NCBI GenBank assembly: GCA_002753275.1
Contig: PEAA01000003.1
Coordinates: 42,153-106,152 of the forward strand
Length of the DNA: 64,000 nucleotides
Source of the DNA: Zetaproteobacteria bacterium
GTDB lineage: Bacteria; Pseudomonadota; Zetaproteobacteria; Mariprofundales; Mariprofundaceae
Direction of reading: 5' to 3'
Under the pieces are notes generated by a model. It was not told the origin of the DNA. It saw only the letters and a list, made by a program, of their open reading frames with translations, and did no database searches. Shown here one piece after another: positions 27,377-36,560 of the stretch. The position numbers were made by a program, and so were the translations under genes. Numbering within the stretch: position 1 is the stretch's first letter; every line of letters begins with the position of its first letter.

Positions 27377-30025
27377 ATGAGTATTGAACAGAAGGAACCC
27401 GCGAAGGTTTATGATCCGAGTGCATTTGAGGGCACGATTTCCGAGCAGTGGTTGAATTCGGATGCATTCAAGCCTGCCGGCGTGAGCGAAGAGGCGTATA
27501 GCATTGTGATTCCGCCACCCAATGTGACCGGCAACCTGCACATGGGACACGCCTTTACCTTTACGCTGCAAGATACCTTGATTCGCTGGCAGCGCATGAA
27601 GGGAAAGAAAACCCTTTGGCAACCAGGAACGGATCATGCCGGCATTGCGACGCAGATGGTGGTGGAACGGCTGCTGGATAAAGAGGGTGTGCATCGTCGT
27701 GATATGGGGCGTGAGCCATTTTTAGAGCGCGTTTGGCAGTGGAAAGAGGAGTCTGGTGGTAACATCGTGCGTCAGCTCAAACGCCTTGGTGCATCGTGTG
27801 ATTGGAGTCGTGAACGCTTTACGCTCGATGAGGGGTTGTCCGATGCGGTGCGTGAAGTGTTTGTGCGTTTGTATGAAGAAGGCTTGATTTATCGCGGTAA
27901 ACGCTTGGTCAACTGGGACCCTGTTCTTGAAACGGCGGTTTCCGATCTGGAAGTGGTGCATGAAGAGGAGAATGGTCACTTCTGGCATATGCGTTATCCG
28001 CTGGCGGATCATCCTGATGAGGCTGTGATTGTGGCGACGACCCGTCCCGAGACGCTGCTCGGCGATGCTGCTGTTGCCGTGCATCCGGACGATGTGCGCT
28101 ACCAACACTTGATTGGCAAAAAACTGTTGCTGCCACTGACCGATCGCACCATTCCAGTCATTGCCGATGCGTATGTTGATCCTGAATTTGGAACGGGTTG
28201 TGTGAAAATCACACCTGCGCATGACTTCAACGACTACGAAGTGGGTAAACGCCATGATCTGCCACTGATCAATATCCTGACTCCGCGAGCGCACCTGATC
28301 GATGATGCCATCGTGCCGGAGAAGTATCGCGGCATGGAGCGCTATGAAGCGCGTGAACACATGGTGAAGGATCTGGAAGCGGAAGGTCTGCTGGTGAAGG
28401 TGGATGAGCATGTGCATCAGGTGGGGCGTGGCGATCGCTCGCATGCGGTGCTTGAGCCCTATCTGACTGATCAGTGGTATGTGGACATTAAGCCGTTGGC
28501 TGAACCTGCGATTAAAGCGGTGCAGGATGGCGATATTCGTTTTGTGCCGCAGCACTGGGAGAAGACCTATTTTGAGTGGATGAACAACATTCAGGATTGG
28601 TGCATTTCGCGTCAACTCTGGTGGGGGCATCGTATCCCCGCATGGTATTGTGATTGCGGCCATATCACCGTGGCGCGTGAAGATGTGACCTGCTGTGGCA
28701 AGTGTGGCAGTCGTGATGTTCGTCAAGATGAGGATGTACTGGATACTTGGTTCTCATCGGGATTATGGCCATTCTCTACGCTGGGCTGGCCGGAGAAAAC
28801 GCCGGAGATGGATGCCTTCTATCCGACCAATGTGTTGGTTACGGGTTTTGATATTATCTTTTTCTGGGTGGCACGAATGATCATGATGGGCATCAAGTTT
28901 ACGGGTCAGGTTCCGTTTCATGATGTCTATATTCATGCGCTGGTGCGTGATGCGAAGGGTCAGAAAATGTCCAAATCGAAGGGCAATGTGATCGATCCTC
29001 TGGTTATTGCCGATCAGTACGGCTCGGATGCGCTGCGTTTTACGCTGGCACACATGGCGACACCGGGGCGTGACATCAAGCTGGATGAGACGCGTATTGA
29101 GTCGAACCGCAACTTCATGAACAAGGTGTGGAATGCTTCCCGTTTTGTCTTCATGAATCGTGGCGATGCCAAACCCGATGCAACACTGATACCGACACAG
29201 GATGTCAATCAGTGGGTGTTGGCTGAACTCAATGCCTGCGCCAAAGCGGTGGATGATGCGTTGACCACCTACCACTTCAATGACGCGGCCGATGCGCTCT
29301 ACCACTTCATCTGGGGCACCTATTGCGACTGGTATGTCGAGGCCGCCAAGGTGGCTCTCTACGGTGATGATGGAGCGGCGAAGCAGGAGACACAGGTGGT
29401 GATGCTGACCGCGCTGGATGGCTGGTTGCGTCTGCTGCATCCGATCTGTCCATTCATTACCGAATCACTCTGGCAGACCCTGCATGGTGATGAGGCCCGA
29501 CTGGTTTCAGAATCGACTTATGCGCCTGTGGAAGGGCTGGATGATGCCGCAGTGACACGCATGCAGCAGGTGATGGCGATGGTTTCGGCGATTCGTTCGA
29601 TTCGAGGTGAGATGAATGTGGCGCCAGGGAAACGCATTGATGCCAAAATCGCAGCATCGGATGTGGTGCGTGATTCGTTGCAGTCACAGGAAGGATTGTT
29701 GAAGAATCTGGCGAAGTTGGGTTCACTTGATTGGATGGAGAGTGATGCGGTGCTTGATGGTTCAGCGGTTGCTCCTCTTGAGGGGATGACCATTTATCTG
29801 CCGCTGGCGGGTCTGGTTGATGTGGAAGAGGAGTTGGCGCGTTTGGATAAAGCGATGGCGAAGCTCGACAAAGATATGGAGAAGTTAACCAGTAAACTGA
29901 ATAATCCGAAGTTTGTTGATAGTGCGCCGCTGGATGTGGTGGCGAAGGTGCGTGATGCTCTGGCACTGGAGCAGCAGAAGCGTGCGGAACTGGTGGCTTC
30001 GGCTGAAAAATTGAAAGCGTTGTAA
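27377..30025 (+). CDS. valS: Valyl-tRNA synthetase
   Basis: About 882 residues from the ATG at 27377; the frame is open upstream to a TTG, but the shorter start fits AAAAGGGAA and the family. The class I motifs HIGH (as HMGH near residue 49) and KMSKSKG (near 530) are present, with the editing domain between and a C-terminal anticodon domain and coiled coil. A CxC/CxxC zinc-like segment is near 425-445. Leu codons look more CTG-rich than in pepA and holC, which may reflect expression level or different ancestry. Confidence 0.95.
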   Translation: MSIEQKEPAKVYDPSAFEGTISEQWLNSDAFKPAGVSEEAYSIVIPPPNVTGNLHMGHAFTFTLQDTLIRWQRMKGKKTLWQPGTDHAGIATQMVVERLLDKEGVHRRDMGREPFLERVWQWKEESGGNIVRQLKRLGASCDWSRERFTLDEGLSDAVREVFVRLYEEGLIYRGKRLVNWDPVLETAVSDLEVVHEEENGHFWHMRYPLADHPDEAVIVATTRPETLLGDAAVAVHPDDVRYQHLIGKKLLLPLTDRTIPVIADAYVDPEFGTGCVKITPAHDFNDYEVGKRHDLPLINILTPRAHLIDDAIVPEKYRGMERYEAREHMVKDLEAEGLLVKVDEHVHQVGRGDRSHAVLEPYLTDQWYVDIKPLAEPAIKAVQDGDIRFVPQHWEKTYFEWMNNIQDWCISRQLWWGHRIPAWYCDCGHITVAREDVTCCGKCGSRDVRQDEDVLDTWFSSGLWPFSTLGWPEKTPEMDAFYPTNVLVTGFDIIFFWVARMIMMGIKFTGQVPFHDVYIHALVRDAKGQKMSKSKGNVIDPLVIADQYGSDALRFTLAHMATPGRDIKLDETRIESNRNFMNKVWNASRFVFMNRGDAKPDATLIPTQDVNQWVLAELNACAKAVDDALTTYHFNDAADALYHFIWGTYCDWYVEAAKVALYGDDGAAKQETQVVMLTALDGWLRLLHPICPFITESLWQTLHGDEARLVSESTYAPVEGLDDAAVTRMQQVMAMVSAIRSIRGEMNVAPGKRIDAKIAASDVVRDSLQSQEGLLKNLAKLGSLDWMESDAVLDGSAVAPLEGMTIYLPLAGLVDVEEELARLDKAMAKLDKDMEKLTSKLNNPKFVDSAPLDVVAKVRDALALEQQKRAELVASAEKLKAL

Positions 30026-30202
30026 GGACATTCCGGCAATGTAGGGGCTGCAATGAAAGGACGGCAACAGATCTGCTGAAATTGTTGAAGACGGCGGCGC
30101 AGTTTGCGATGCCAATTTATCAACGCGTATATTCATGATAAATGCCAAGATGTAGCACTGTGACCGATAAGATGAGTAGATAATTGAGGAGGTGTTAAAA
30201 TA

Positions 30203-30691
30203 ATGCCAAGTTTTGATGTGGTTTGTGAAATAGATATGCAAGAGGTGGACAATGCGGTCAATCAGGTGAAAAAAGAGATTACCACCCGTTTTGATTTTAA
30301 GAATACCCATGCTTCGATTGAAATTGCCGATGATCATTCGATTGATATTGCCGGGCCGGATAACAATAAAATTGATGTGATTACCGAGATTTTGCGTGCC
30401 AAAATGGTGCGGCGCAACCTGGAGCCGAAATCACTGGAGTATGGTGATATGGAAGGGGCGAGTGGGGGAACCAAACGGCAAAAGGTGACCATTAAAAAAG
30501 GTATTGATAGCGAGTTGGCAAAGAAGATTGTCAAACGGATTAAGGATGAGAAAATGAAAGTCCAAGCCGCTATTCAGGGTGATCAGGTGCGTGTCACGGG
30601 TAAAAAACGCGATGATTTGCAAGAGGTGATGGCGCTTTTACGCGGAATGGATGTCGATCGTCCCTTGAGTTTTACCAATTTTCGCGATTGA
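30203..30691 (+). CDS. yajQ: YajQ family nucleotide-binding protein (UPF0234)
   Basis: The 162-residue protein matches YajQ along its whole length: MPSFDVVCEIDMQEVDNAV, TRFDFKN near residue 29, DNNKIDVITEILRAKMVRRNLEPKSL near 52, and VRVTGKKRDDLQEVMALLR near 132. YajQ proteins bind nucleotides, including cyclic di-GMP in some species, and are cytoplasmic. A GGAGG site is 9 bases upstream. It stands between valS and the CBS gene with its own upstream region of about 180 bases in which I see nothing else. Confidence 0.92.
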   Translation: MPSFDVVCEIDMQEVDNAVNQVKKEITTRFDFKNTHASIEIADDHSIDIAGPDNNKIDVITEILRAKMVRRNLEPKSLEYGDMEGASGGTKRQKVTIKKGIDSELAKKIVKRIKDEKMKVQAAIQGDQVRVTGKKRDDLQEVMALLRGMDVDRPLSFTNFRD

Positions 30692-30780
30692 TCGCATTTT
30701 TTTGAAATAGAAAGAGTGGCTTTTTTCTGCGGTGAGGGTTACTTTACGGCAAGATTTTTGGATTTTTTGGTGGAGGAAGT

Positions 30781-31224
30781 ATGAAAGTTTGTGAAGCGAT
30801 GAGTACGGAAATAGTAGCCGTAAAGCAAGATGACAGTGTGAAGTCATTGGTTGCAAAAATGGTGGTTCACAATGTGAGTCAAGTGAGTGTAATGGATGAT
30901 GCAGGCGCATTGATTGGTGTGGTTACTGTGCGCGATGTCATGCTTCCACTCTATCCTGGTCAAGGCGATTATGTGCATGATACTTTGCATGCGCGTGATT
31001 TTGAAATGATGGAAGAGGGGTATGATGAAGTGATGAAGAAGAGCGTTGGCTCGATTATGACATCCAATCCTGTCAGCGTTGAACCCACAGACTCCGTATT
31101 GAAAGCGGCCTCTTTCATGGGGCTTCGCAATTTGCGTCGTATTCCTGTGGTTGAAGGCAACAAACAAGTGGGCGTCTTAACCCTTGAAAATATTAACAAT
31201 GCGTTGTTTATTGCACGCGCCTAG
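30781..31224 (+). CDS. Tandem CBS-domain protein
   Basis: The 147-residue product is two CBS domains (about 1-60 and 80-145), each with the usual pattern of a strand, VVTVRD or VLTLEN, and a helix. Such pairs bind adenine nucleotides and sense energy state. No other domain is attached, so its partner is unknown. GGAGGA precedes the ATG and a clear terminator follows, so it is a single-gene transcript. Confidence 0.88.
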   Translation: MKVCEAMSTEIVAVKQDDSVKSLVAKMVVHNVSQVSVMDDAGALIGVVTVRDVMLPLYPGQGDYVHDTLHARDFEMMEEGYDEVMKKSVGSIMTSNPVSVEPTDSVLKAASFMGLRNLRRIPVVEGNKQVGVLTLENINNALFIARA

Positions 31225-31249
31225 TTGATATCGCCGTTGAGCTTTTTGA

Positions 31250-31278
31250 AAAAGGGTTGCTTTGGCAGCCCTTTTTTT
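31250..31278 (+). terminator. Intrinsic terminator after CBS gene
   Basis: Stem AAAGGGTTGC with GCAGCCCTTT (one G-T pair), 4-base loop, followed directly by seven T residues. Confidence 0.85.
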
Positions 31279-31314
31279 ATTGAAGGGTGAAAATAGTGAT
31301 GGAGTGATCTGTTG

Positions 31315-31959
31315 ATGAACAAAACATGCCTTCTCTTTGATTGTGACGGAACCCTGACGGACTCGTTGTCAACGATTGTGCGTGCAATGCAGTACGCTTT
31401 TACGGCAGCATCATTGCCGGTGCCGAAGGATGCTGAGGTTGCATCGATTATCGGCCTTTCGTTGGATGATGCTGTGCATCGCTTGCAGGCCCCTGATGGG
31501 TTGAATGATGCCATTGCTAACCATTATAAAAAAATTTACAAAGAACTGGAACAAGAGGTTCAACTCTTTGACGGGGTGATTGAGACCCTCGAATGTTTGA
31601 ACGCTTCGGGTTATCACATGGGCGTGGTGACGGGGAAATCAAAAGCGGGAATGTTTCGGGTGATGGATAGATTTGCCTTGTGGCGTTATTTTTCCGTGGT
31701 ACGAAGTGCCGATTGCTGCCCGTCGAAGCCGCACCCAGCAATGGTTTTGGAAGCGATGGCGGCATGCAATGTTACTGCGCAAGAGACGCTGGTGGTGGGG
31801 GACTCGATTTTTGATGTGACGATGGCGCGAGCCGCAGGGGCAGAGGCTTTGGGTGTCTCATTTGGTGTGGCCAGCGCAGATGAACTCTATCAAGCGGGAG
31901 CTCGGCATGTGATCGACCATTTTACCAGCGTGTTGCAGTATGTCGAAAAAAAATATTGA
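31315..31959 (+). CDS. HAD-family phosphatase, Gph-like
   Basis: About 214 residues. HAD motif I is LLFDCDGTLTDS (nucleophile Asp near residue 9), motif II VVTGKS near 105, motif III Lys in CPSKPHPAM near 140 and motif IV VVGDSIFDVTMARAAG near 162. A helical cap follows motif I. Closest to phosphoglycolate phosphatase and the YjjG/Gph group; substrate cannot be fixed. The ATG at 31315 is taken over the TTG one codon before. The stop is close to the AsmA gene. Confidence 0.85.
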   Translation: MNKTCLLFDCDGTLTDSLSTIVRAMQYAFTAASLPVPKDAEVASIIGLSLDDAVHRLQAPDGLNDAIANHYKKIYKELEQEVQLFDGVIETLECLNASGYHMGVVTGKSKAGMFRVMDRFALWRYFSVVRSADCCPSKPHPAMVLEAMAACNVTAQETLVVGDSIFDVTMARAAGAEALGVSFGVASADELYQAGARHVIDHFTSVLQYVEKKY

Positions 31960-31994
31960 TGTTAGAAAGAGAATCAAAAGTGAGAGGTAGTGTG

Positions 31995-34355
31995 ATGATG
32001 AAACGGGGATTATTGATGATGGCGTTGTTGATTCCACTCTTGGTGGTGGGGTTGTTGGTATTGCCATCATTTGTCGATATGAATAATTATAAATCGATGA
32101 TTACCGATTCTGTTGAAGATGCAACGGGGCATAAATTGGTGATTGGGGATATGAAGCTTTCACTTATTCCGCGTGTTGAATTAAAATTGAGCCAGGTTTC
32201 ATTGCAGGGAATGGGCGAGTTTAGCGGGCAAACCTTAGCCTCGATGCAAGCCTTGGATGTTCAGGTTGAACCATGGCCGCTGTTGTCTGGCAAGTTGCAG
32301 GTGCAACATTTTCGTCTGCGTAAACCCGAGATTTATGTGGAACAGCGTGCGATGATGAACAATTGGTCCGATCTTTTGGGACATCGTGCGACGCAAACGG
32401 TTGTGAGCTCAGCCGAAGATCGTGCCGCTGTTGTTAGTGTGAATAGCGCTGAGGGTTCGGGTAATCGCCAAGTTTCTACCGTAACGGTTGAAACGGATAG
32501 CGCACCTTCACCGCTCTCTTACTTGATGGCGGAGCAGCTTGATATTGAGGATGGTCGATTGCAGTGGCGTGATGCTGGGCTTGGTCAGGAAGCTTCACTT
32601 GAACATCTTAATTTTACAGTCAACCATCTGTTATCGAAGACGCAGCCTATGGATGTTGTGCTATCTTTTATGTTGAATGGCAGTAGTTGGGAGGCTGAGG
32701 CCAAGGTTGCTGCGATTGAAGATTTATCCCATTTAAATTTATCGACACTGCCGTTGCAAGCGGATTTACAAGTGGCCGATATTCACCCACAAGCATATCT
32801 CAAGATTGCACAAATTTTTAACCCTTCATTGGTGGTTGATACGACAAATTTTCCCCAATCCTTGCAGTTGAAAGCGAATCTCGAGCAGCGGCCGAGCGGT
32901 TTGCGTTTAAGCACAGGCGAAGTTTTCTGGGAGCAGCAGCGCTGTTCATGGTCGCTCAATATGCCCGATGAACAAGGGGTGCAGTTGCAAGATGTAAGCT
33001 GGACATTTGCAGGGAAAGCCATCGCACATCTGCGCGGTGTGGTTACACTTGCTGCTCAACCTACCTTTGATTTGCGTGTTGAAACCGAAACCTTGCAACG
33101 GGCGTGGTTGGTGGAACAATCTCCTCTTTGGCAATCGATCTATCCAAACAGTGATCAAGCTTGGCAGACATTTTCATTTGGCGGGCAGATTGCAGGGGAT
33201 CATCAGAGCGTCCATTTGAAAAATGGGCAAGCGTTGTTTGATCAAGAGCGTATGATGCTCGATGGCGATATTTCGATGGCAGATGCTGCGAATGTGCGGA
33301 TGCAAATTTATGCGCCAACCCTTCATCTTGATCCTTGGATTCCTATTGCCGTTGTCGATGCATCGCCGGCACCTGTCGCCGTGGAGCAAGAAGTCACACC
33401 TGTCAGTGAATCTTCGGCACTTAAAGTGGTCGCTGCCAATGGAGATGCGGCGGTAGTGGGAGCTTCTTCGAATGCTGCCAATGGTGCGTTAAATGGGGAA
33501 GAGGGAGATGCTGTTGCAGAAGTTGATCTGCGCATTTTAAAAGATTTACAGCTTCACCTGCGTGTAAAGGTCGATCATTTGTGGTATAAAGATTTACAGT
33601 TGAAGCAGTTGCGAGGGGCTGTTGATGGTCAGAATGGTGAGTGGTTTTTATCTCCATTGGCCTTTGAGAGCGGCGCAGAGGGTCGTGCGGAGATTCATGT
33701 GAATATGGATGTGCGCCAATATCCAATTGTTTGGGGAAAGCGAATGATTATTCGTTCAATCGCTGTTGAGCCTCTTCTCTCCTCTTTTGCTGGATTGCAT
33801 CTGTTAAGTGGGGCACTGGATTTAGACATGAAAGCGAACGGGGTTGGTTTGCAACGCGCGAGTTTATTAAAATCGATGGTTGCTGATAGTAATGTGACAC
33901 TTCGCGATGGAAAATTTGTTGGCTTGGATATGATTAAAGAGTTGCGACAATTGTTACGCAAAGAGCCTGCATCCAAGGATGATATGACGGCATTTGAACT
34001 TCTTTCTGGGACTTTTCATGTTGAGAACGGAGAGATGCATAATAATGATCTCTTTTTACAATCCCCTGAACTTCGCCTTACCGGCGCAGGAAGTATCGAT
34101 TTAAATAGTTTGACTATGAACTATCTTTTAAAACCGCGTTTGGTGGGCTCGCTTTTTGGCAAAGGAGATACGGTTCAGGTGCGTAAAGGGTTGTCGATTC
34201 CATTGCGGGTGCAGGGCCCCGTAACGGCGCCAAAGGTCACGCCAGAGGCGGATAGTGGAACACTCCTTGAAAATGTTGGTGGTGTTCTTGGTGGCGGTGC
34301 TTTGGGCGTGAAAGATGCCTTGCAAAAGGGCTTGGGTGGATTGTTTCAAAAGTAA
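31995..34355 (+). CDS. AsmA family envelope protein
   Basis: About 786 residues from the ATG at 31995, chosen because GAGAGG lies 7 bases upstream and because the N-terminal helix then starts in the usual way. One membrane helix (about 3-22) is followed by the AsmA opening VDMNNYKSMITDSVEDATGHKLVIGDMKLSLIPRVELKL. The body is repetitive beta structure with an Ala/Val-rich linker near residues 455-510, and the C-terminal AsmA_2 part (about 600-760) contains LDLDMKANGVGL and GAGSIDLNSLTMNYLLKPRLVGS. AsmA proteins bridge the periplasm and are linked to lipid traffic to the outer membrane. Confidence 0.88.
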   Translation: MMKRGLLMMALLIPLLVVGLLVLPSFVDMNNYKSMITDSVEDATGHKLVIGDMKLSLIPRVELKLSQVSLQGMGEFSGQTLASMQALDVQVEPWPLLSGKLQVQHFRLRKPEIYVEQRAMMNNWSDLLGHRATQTVVSSAEDRAAVVSVNSAEGSGNRQVSTVTVETDSAPSPLSYLMAEQLDIEDGRLQWRDAGLGQEASLEHLNFTVNHLLSKTQPMDVVLSFMLNGSSWEAEAKVAAIEDLSHLNLSTLPLQADLQVADIHPQAYLKIAQIFNPSLVVDTTNFPQSLQLKANLEQRPSGLRLSTGEVFWEQQRCSWSLNMPDEQGVQLQDVSWTFAGKAIAHLRGVVTLAAQPTFDLRVETETLQRAWLVEQSPLWQSIYPNSDQAWQTFSFGGQIAGDHQSVHLKNGQALFDQERMMLDGDISMADAANVRMQIYAPTLHLDPWIPIAVVDASPAPVAVEQEVTPVSESSALKVVAANGDAAVVGASSNAANGALNGEEGDAVAEVDLRILKDLQLHLRVKVDHLWYKDLQLKQLRGAVDGQNGEWFLSPLAFESGAEGRAEIHVNMDVRQYPIVWGKRMIIRSIAVEPLLSSFAGLHLLSGALDLDMKANGVGLQRASLLKSMVADSNVTLRDGKFVGLDMIKELRQLLRKEPASKDDMTAFELLSGTFHVENGEMHNNDLFLQSPELRLTGAGSIDLNSLTMNYLLKPRLVGSLFGKGDTVQVRKGLSIPLRVQGPVTAPKVTPEADSGTLLENVGGVLGGGALGVKDALQKGLGGLFQK

Positions 34356-34378
34356 TCAAGCGATACGCAACAGCTTAA

Positions 34379-34537
34379 TCAATCGAAGTGGTCGCCTGCG
34401 GACACAATGCGCCCCTCGCTTTTGGCTCGATAGAGCGCTTTGTCAGCAGAGTTTAGCAGTGTTGTAACCATGTCAGCATGAATGGGGAAAATAGCGTACC
34501 CATGGATGTTCATTTCAATGTGCAAGCGATTCAACGC
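34379..34537 (-). pseudogene. C-terminal remnant of a GGDEF domain
   Basis: The last 52 residues of a minus-strand frame look like the end of a diguanylate cyclase domain: a strand HGYAIFPIHADM, then LLNSADKALYRAKSEGR, the standard closing helix. The catalytic GG(D/E)EF loop and the rest of the domain are missing upstream, where the frame runs into the region before the YciO-like gene. It is therefore a decayed fragment, not a working enzyme. Confidence 0.55.
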
Positions 34538-34673
34538 GCTCATGCGATGAATATTTTGTCTGAAAAATAGTCCGCTTGGTGATTGACTGAAACGAAGAAA
34601 CTGATCAAGGGTTTCTTTTGAAAGGCTTATCTCTAGTCTGCCCCGCCAATGCAGAGTGATAATGAGGTGAACC

Positions 34674-35288
34674 ATGAGTTATGATCGTTTGCGTATCGAT
34701 CCAGAGCGTCCCAACCATCATCATATTGCCAAAGCGGCCCGATGTTTGGAGCAGGGTGGTTTCCTGGTGGTGCCAACAGAGACAACCTACGCGTTGATGG
34801 TGCTTCCCAGTGCGTTTGATGCACAGGCGGCAATCTTGAAACTACGCCAGTTGGATGCAAAGCACCTTTGGTCGTTGATGTGTAGCGATTTATCGCAAGC
34901 CTCACGCTTTGTCAGCATGGACAATGGCGCCCATCGCCTGTTAAAGCGTCATCTTCCCGGCCCCTATACTTTTATTTTACCGGCATGTGCTTCATTGCCT
35001 AAACGGTTGTTTGGCAAACGGCGTGATGTGGGCGTGAGAATCTCGGAGCATCCAGTCTGCATGATGTTGCTCGAACATTTGGATTCGCCACTGTTGGCGA
35101 CCTCGCTACAATTTGCCAACGATGATGAGATTGCCATGGATAATGATGCCATTCATGAGCGCATGCAGCACCATGATGCGATATTTCTTGATTGTGGATG
35201 GTTAGGAATAGAGCCTACAACCGTTGTTGATTTATGTAATGGTGAGCCTGAAGTTGTGCGCTTGGGCGCAGGCTCTTGGAACGATTGA
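34674..35288 (+). CDS. YrdC/Sua5 family protein, YciO-like
   Basis: The 204-residue product has the YrdC fold: LEQGGFLVVPTETTYALMVLPS near residue 25, LRQLDAKHLWSLMCSDLSQASRFV near 60, LPGPYTFILPA near 92, and DVGVRISEHPVCMMLLEHL near 115. The stretch LLATSLQFANDDE resembles YciO more than TsaC, which has a Ser-Ala-Asn motif there. TsaC makes threonylcarbamoyl-AMP for the t6A base of tRNA; YciO is a weak or divergent relative. A GAGGTGA site precedes the ATG. Confidence 0.82.
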   Translation: MSYDRLRIDPERPNHHHIAKAARCLEQGGFLVVPTETTYALMVLPSAFDAQAAILKLRQLDAKHLWSLMCSDLSQASRFVSMDNGAHRLLKRHLPGPYTFILPACASLPKRLFGKRRDVGVRISEHPVCMMLLEHLDSPLLATSLQFANDDEIAMDNDAIHERMQHHDAIFLDCGWLGIEPTTVVDLCNGEPEVVRLGAGSWND

Positions 35289-35336
35289 GTCGATTGGATC
35301 GGCAGGTGTGAAAGATAAAGAGATCGAGGGAGCAAA

Positions 35337-35846
35337 ATGGGTATTTTTGAGAAACTTTTAGTCAATTGTCGCTATTTGGTGTTGTTGGCGGTGATTTCAT
35401 CGTTAGTCGGGATGTTGATTCTGTTCTTATTGGCAACGGGCGATATTGCACACTTGGCCTGGCAATATATTGAAGTGACCTTTATGGGCATTGAACATGA
35501 GAATTTTCATATTGAAGCGGTCAGTTACATTATTACAGCGGTCGATGACTTTTTATTGGCGACGGTGTTGCTTATTTTTGCTGTAGGTCTCTATGAGTTG
35601 TTTATTGGTAAAATTGATGCCAAGGTGCTTGAAGAGGGCTCGGACAGCATTTTGATGATTAAGAGCCTGGATGATTTGAAAGATCGCCTGGGTAAAGTGG
35701 TGTTGATGATTCTGGTGGTGGCATTCTTTAAGAATGTGCTGCATGTCAACTTTAATGATCCGTTAAATATTTTATATATGGGCGCGGGGATTTTGTTGGT
35801 TTCGTTGGCGCTCTATTTCACACACAAAAGTGGTAAAGACCATTAG
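35337..35846 (+). CDS. YqhA family membrane protein (UPF0114)
   Basis: The 169-residue product has about four membrane helices and the family segments LVNCRYLVLLAVISSLVG near residue 8, VDDFLLATVLLIFAVGLYELFI near 67, and LDDLKDRLGKVVLMILVVAFF near 110. The family is widespread and its role is unknown; it lies in the inner membrane. It precedes the FliL-like gene by 66 bases on the same strand. Confidence 0.88.
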   Translation: MGIFEKLLVNCRYLVLLAVISSLVGMLILFLLATGDIAHLAWQYIEVTFMGIEHENFHIEAVSYIITAVDDFLLATVLLIFAVGLYELFIGKIDAKVLEEGSDSILMIKSLDDLKDRLGKVVLMILVVAFFKNVLHVNFNDPLNILYMGAGILLVSLALYFTHKSGKDH

Positions 35847-35912
35847 GCGCGCTGATCGATTCATGTCTTGATCATGCAATCAAATGATGACGCGCTTAGG
35901 GAGTTGTAATCG

Positions 35913-36500
35913 ATGACAGAAAAAGGTTTGTTGGATAGTGATGAGGGCCTTTTGGCTGCGGAAGCACCCGTTGCAGAAGGTGCGCCTGAAGAAGCTGCGA
36001 CGGTAGCAGAAACACAGCCTTGGCAAGAGGCCAAGTGGGTTTTCCCGGCGCTGGTCACGATGGCGAGTATGGTGGTGATCTCATTGGTTGTGAGCATCTA
36101 TGCCTTGACGCAGTTATGGGGTGTGCAAGATCGTGTTGGTGAGCCAGTTGTGGCTGAGAAGCCTTTGCAAGTGGAAGCCAAAGCGGTTGATTCTGATGTG
36201 CAAGAGATTGTCTTGAAAGAGATGGCTGTGAGTTTAGCTAACAAAGCCGTTTCTAAGGTGTTAATTGTTGTGATTGCTGTGGATGTGAATAAAGATGCAG
36301 ACTTGGCGCGGTTAATTGGTTACGAAGCTGCTGTGAAAGATACCGTGATCACCATTTTATCTTCGAAGATGTCGTATGGATTAAATTCATCGGAGTCGCG
36401 GGATCGGTTGAAAGATGAGCTCAAAGATGCGATCAATGAGACGGTGAGGGGTATTGCAGTGGTGAAAGACCTGCGTTTCCAGAAGTTCTTTATTCAATAA
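35913..36500 (+). CDS. FliL-like membrane protein
   Basis: A 195-residue product with an acidic, Ala/Glu-rich N-terminus (about 1-40), one membrane helix (about 48-70) and a periplasmic domain ending in a FliL-like block: AAVKDTVITILSSKMSYGLNSSESRDRLKDELKDAINETV, then a final strand VVKDLRFQKFFIQ. FliL works at the flagellar stator. No flagellar gene is in this window, so this copy may serve another motor or stator-like complex, or be a distant paralogue. Confidence 0.7.
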   Translation: MTEKGLLDSDEGLLAAEAPVAEGAPEEAATVAETQPWQEAKWVFPALVTMASMVVISLVVSIYALTQLWGVQDRVGEPVVAEKPLQVEAKAVDSDVQEIVLKEMAVSLANKAVSKVLIVVIAVDVNKDADLARLIGYEAAVKDTVITILSSKMSYGLNSSESRDRLKDELKDAINETVRGIAVVKDLRFQKFFIQ

Positions 36501-36560
36501 ACAAGCATACGGCTCTTGTAAGGGCCTGCGAGTTGGTAATCCCCCCGAAAACTAACAGGA

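Noticed and set aside
27722..28726. 334-residue minus-strand frame inside valS
   Set aside because: Antisense to conserved synthetase motifs; rich in His, Arg and Thr as usual for such shadows.
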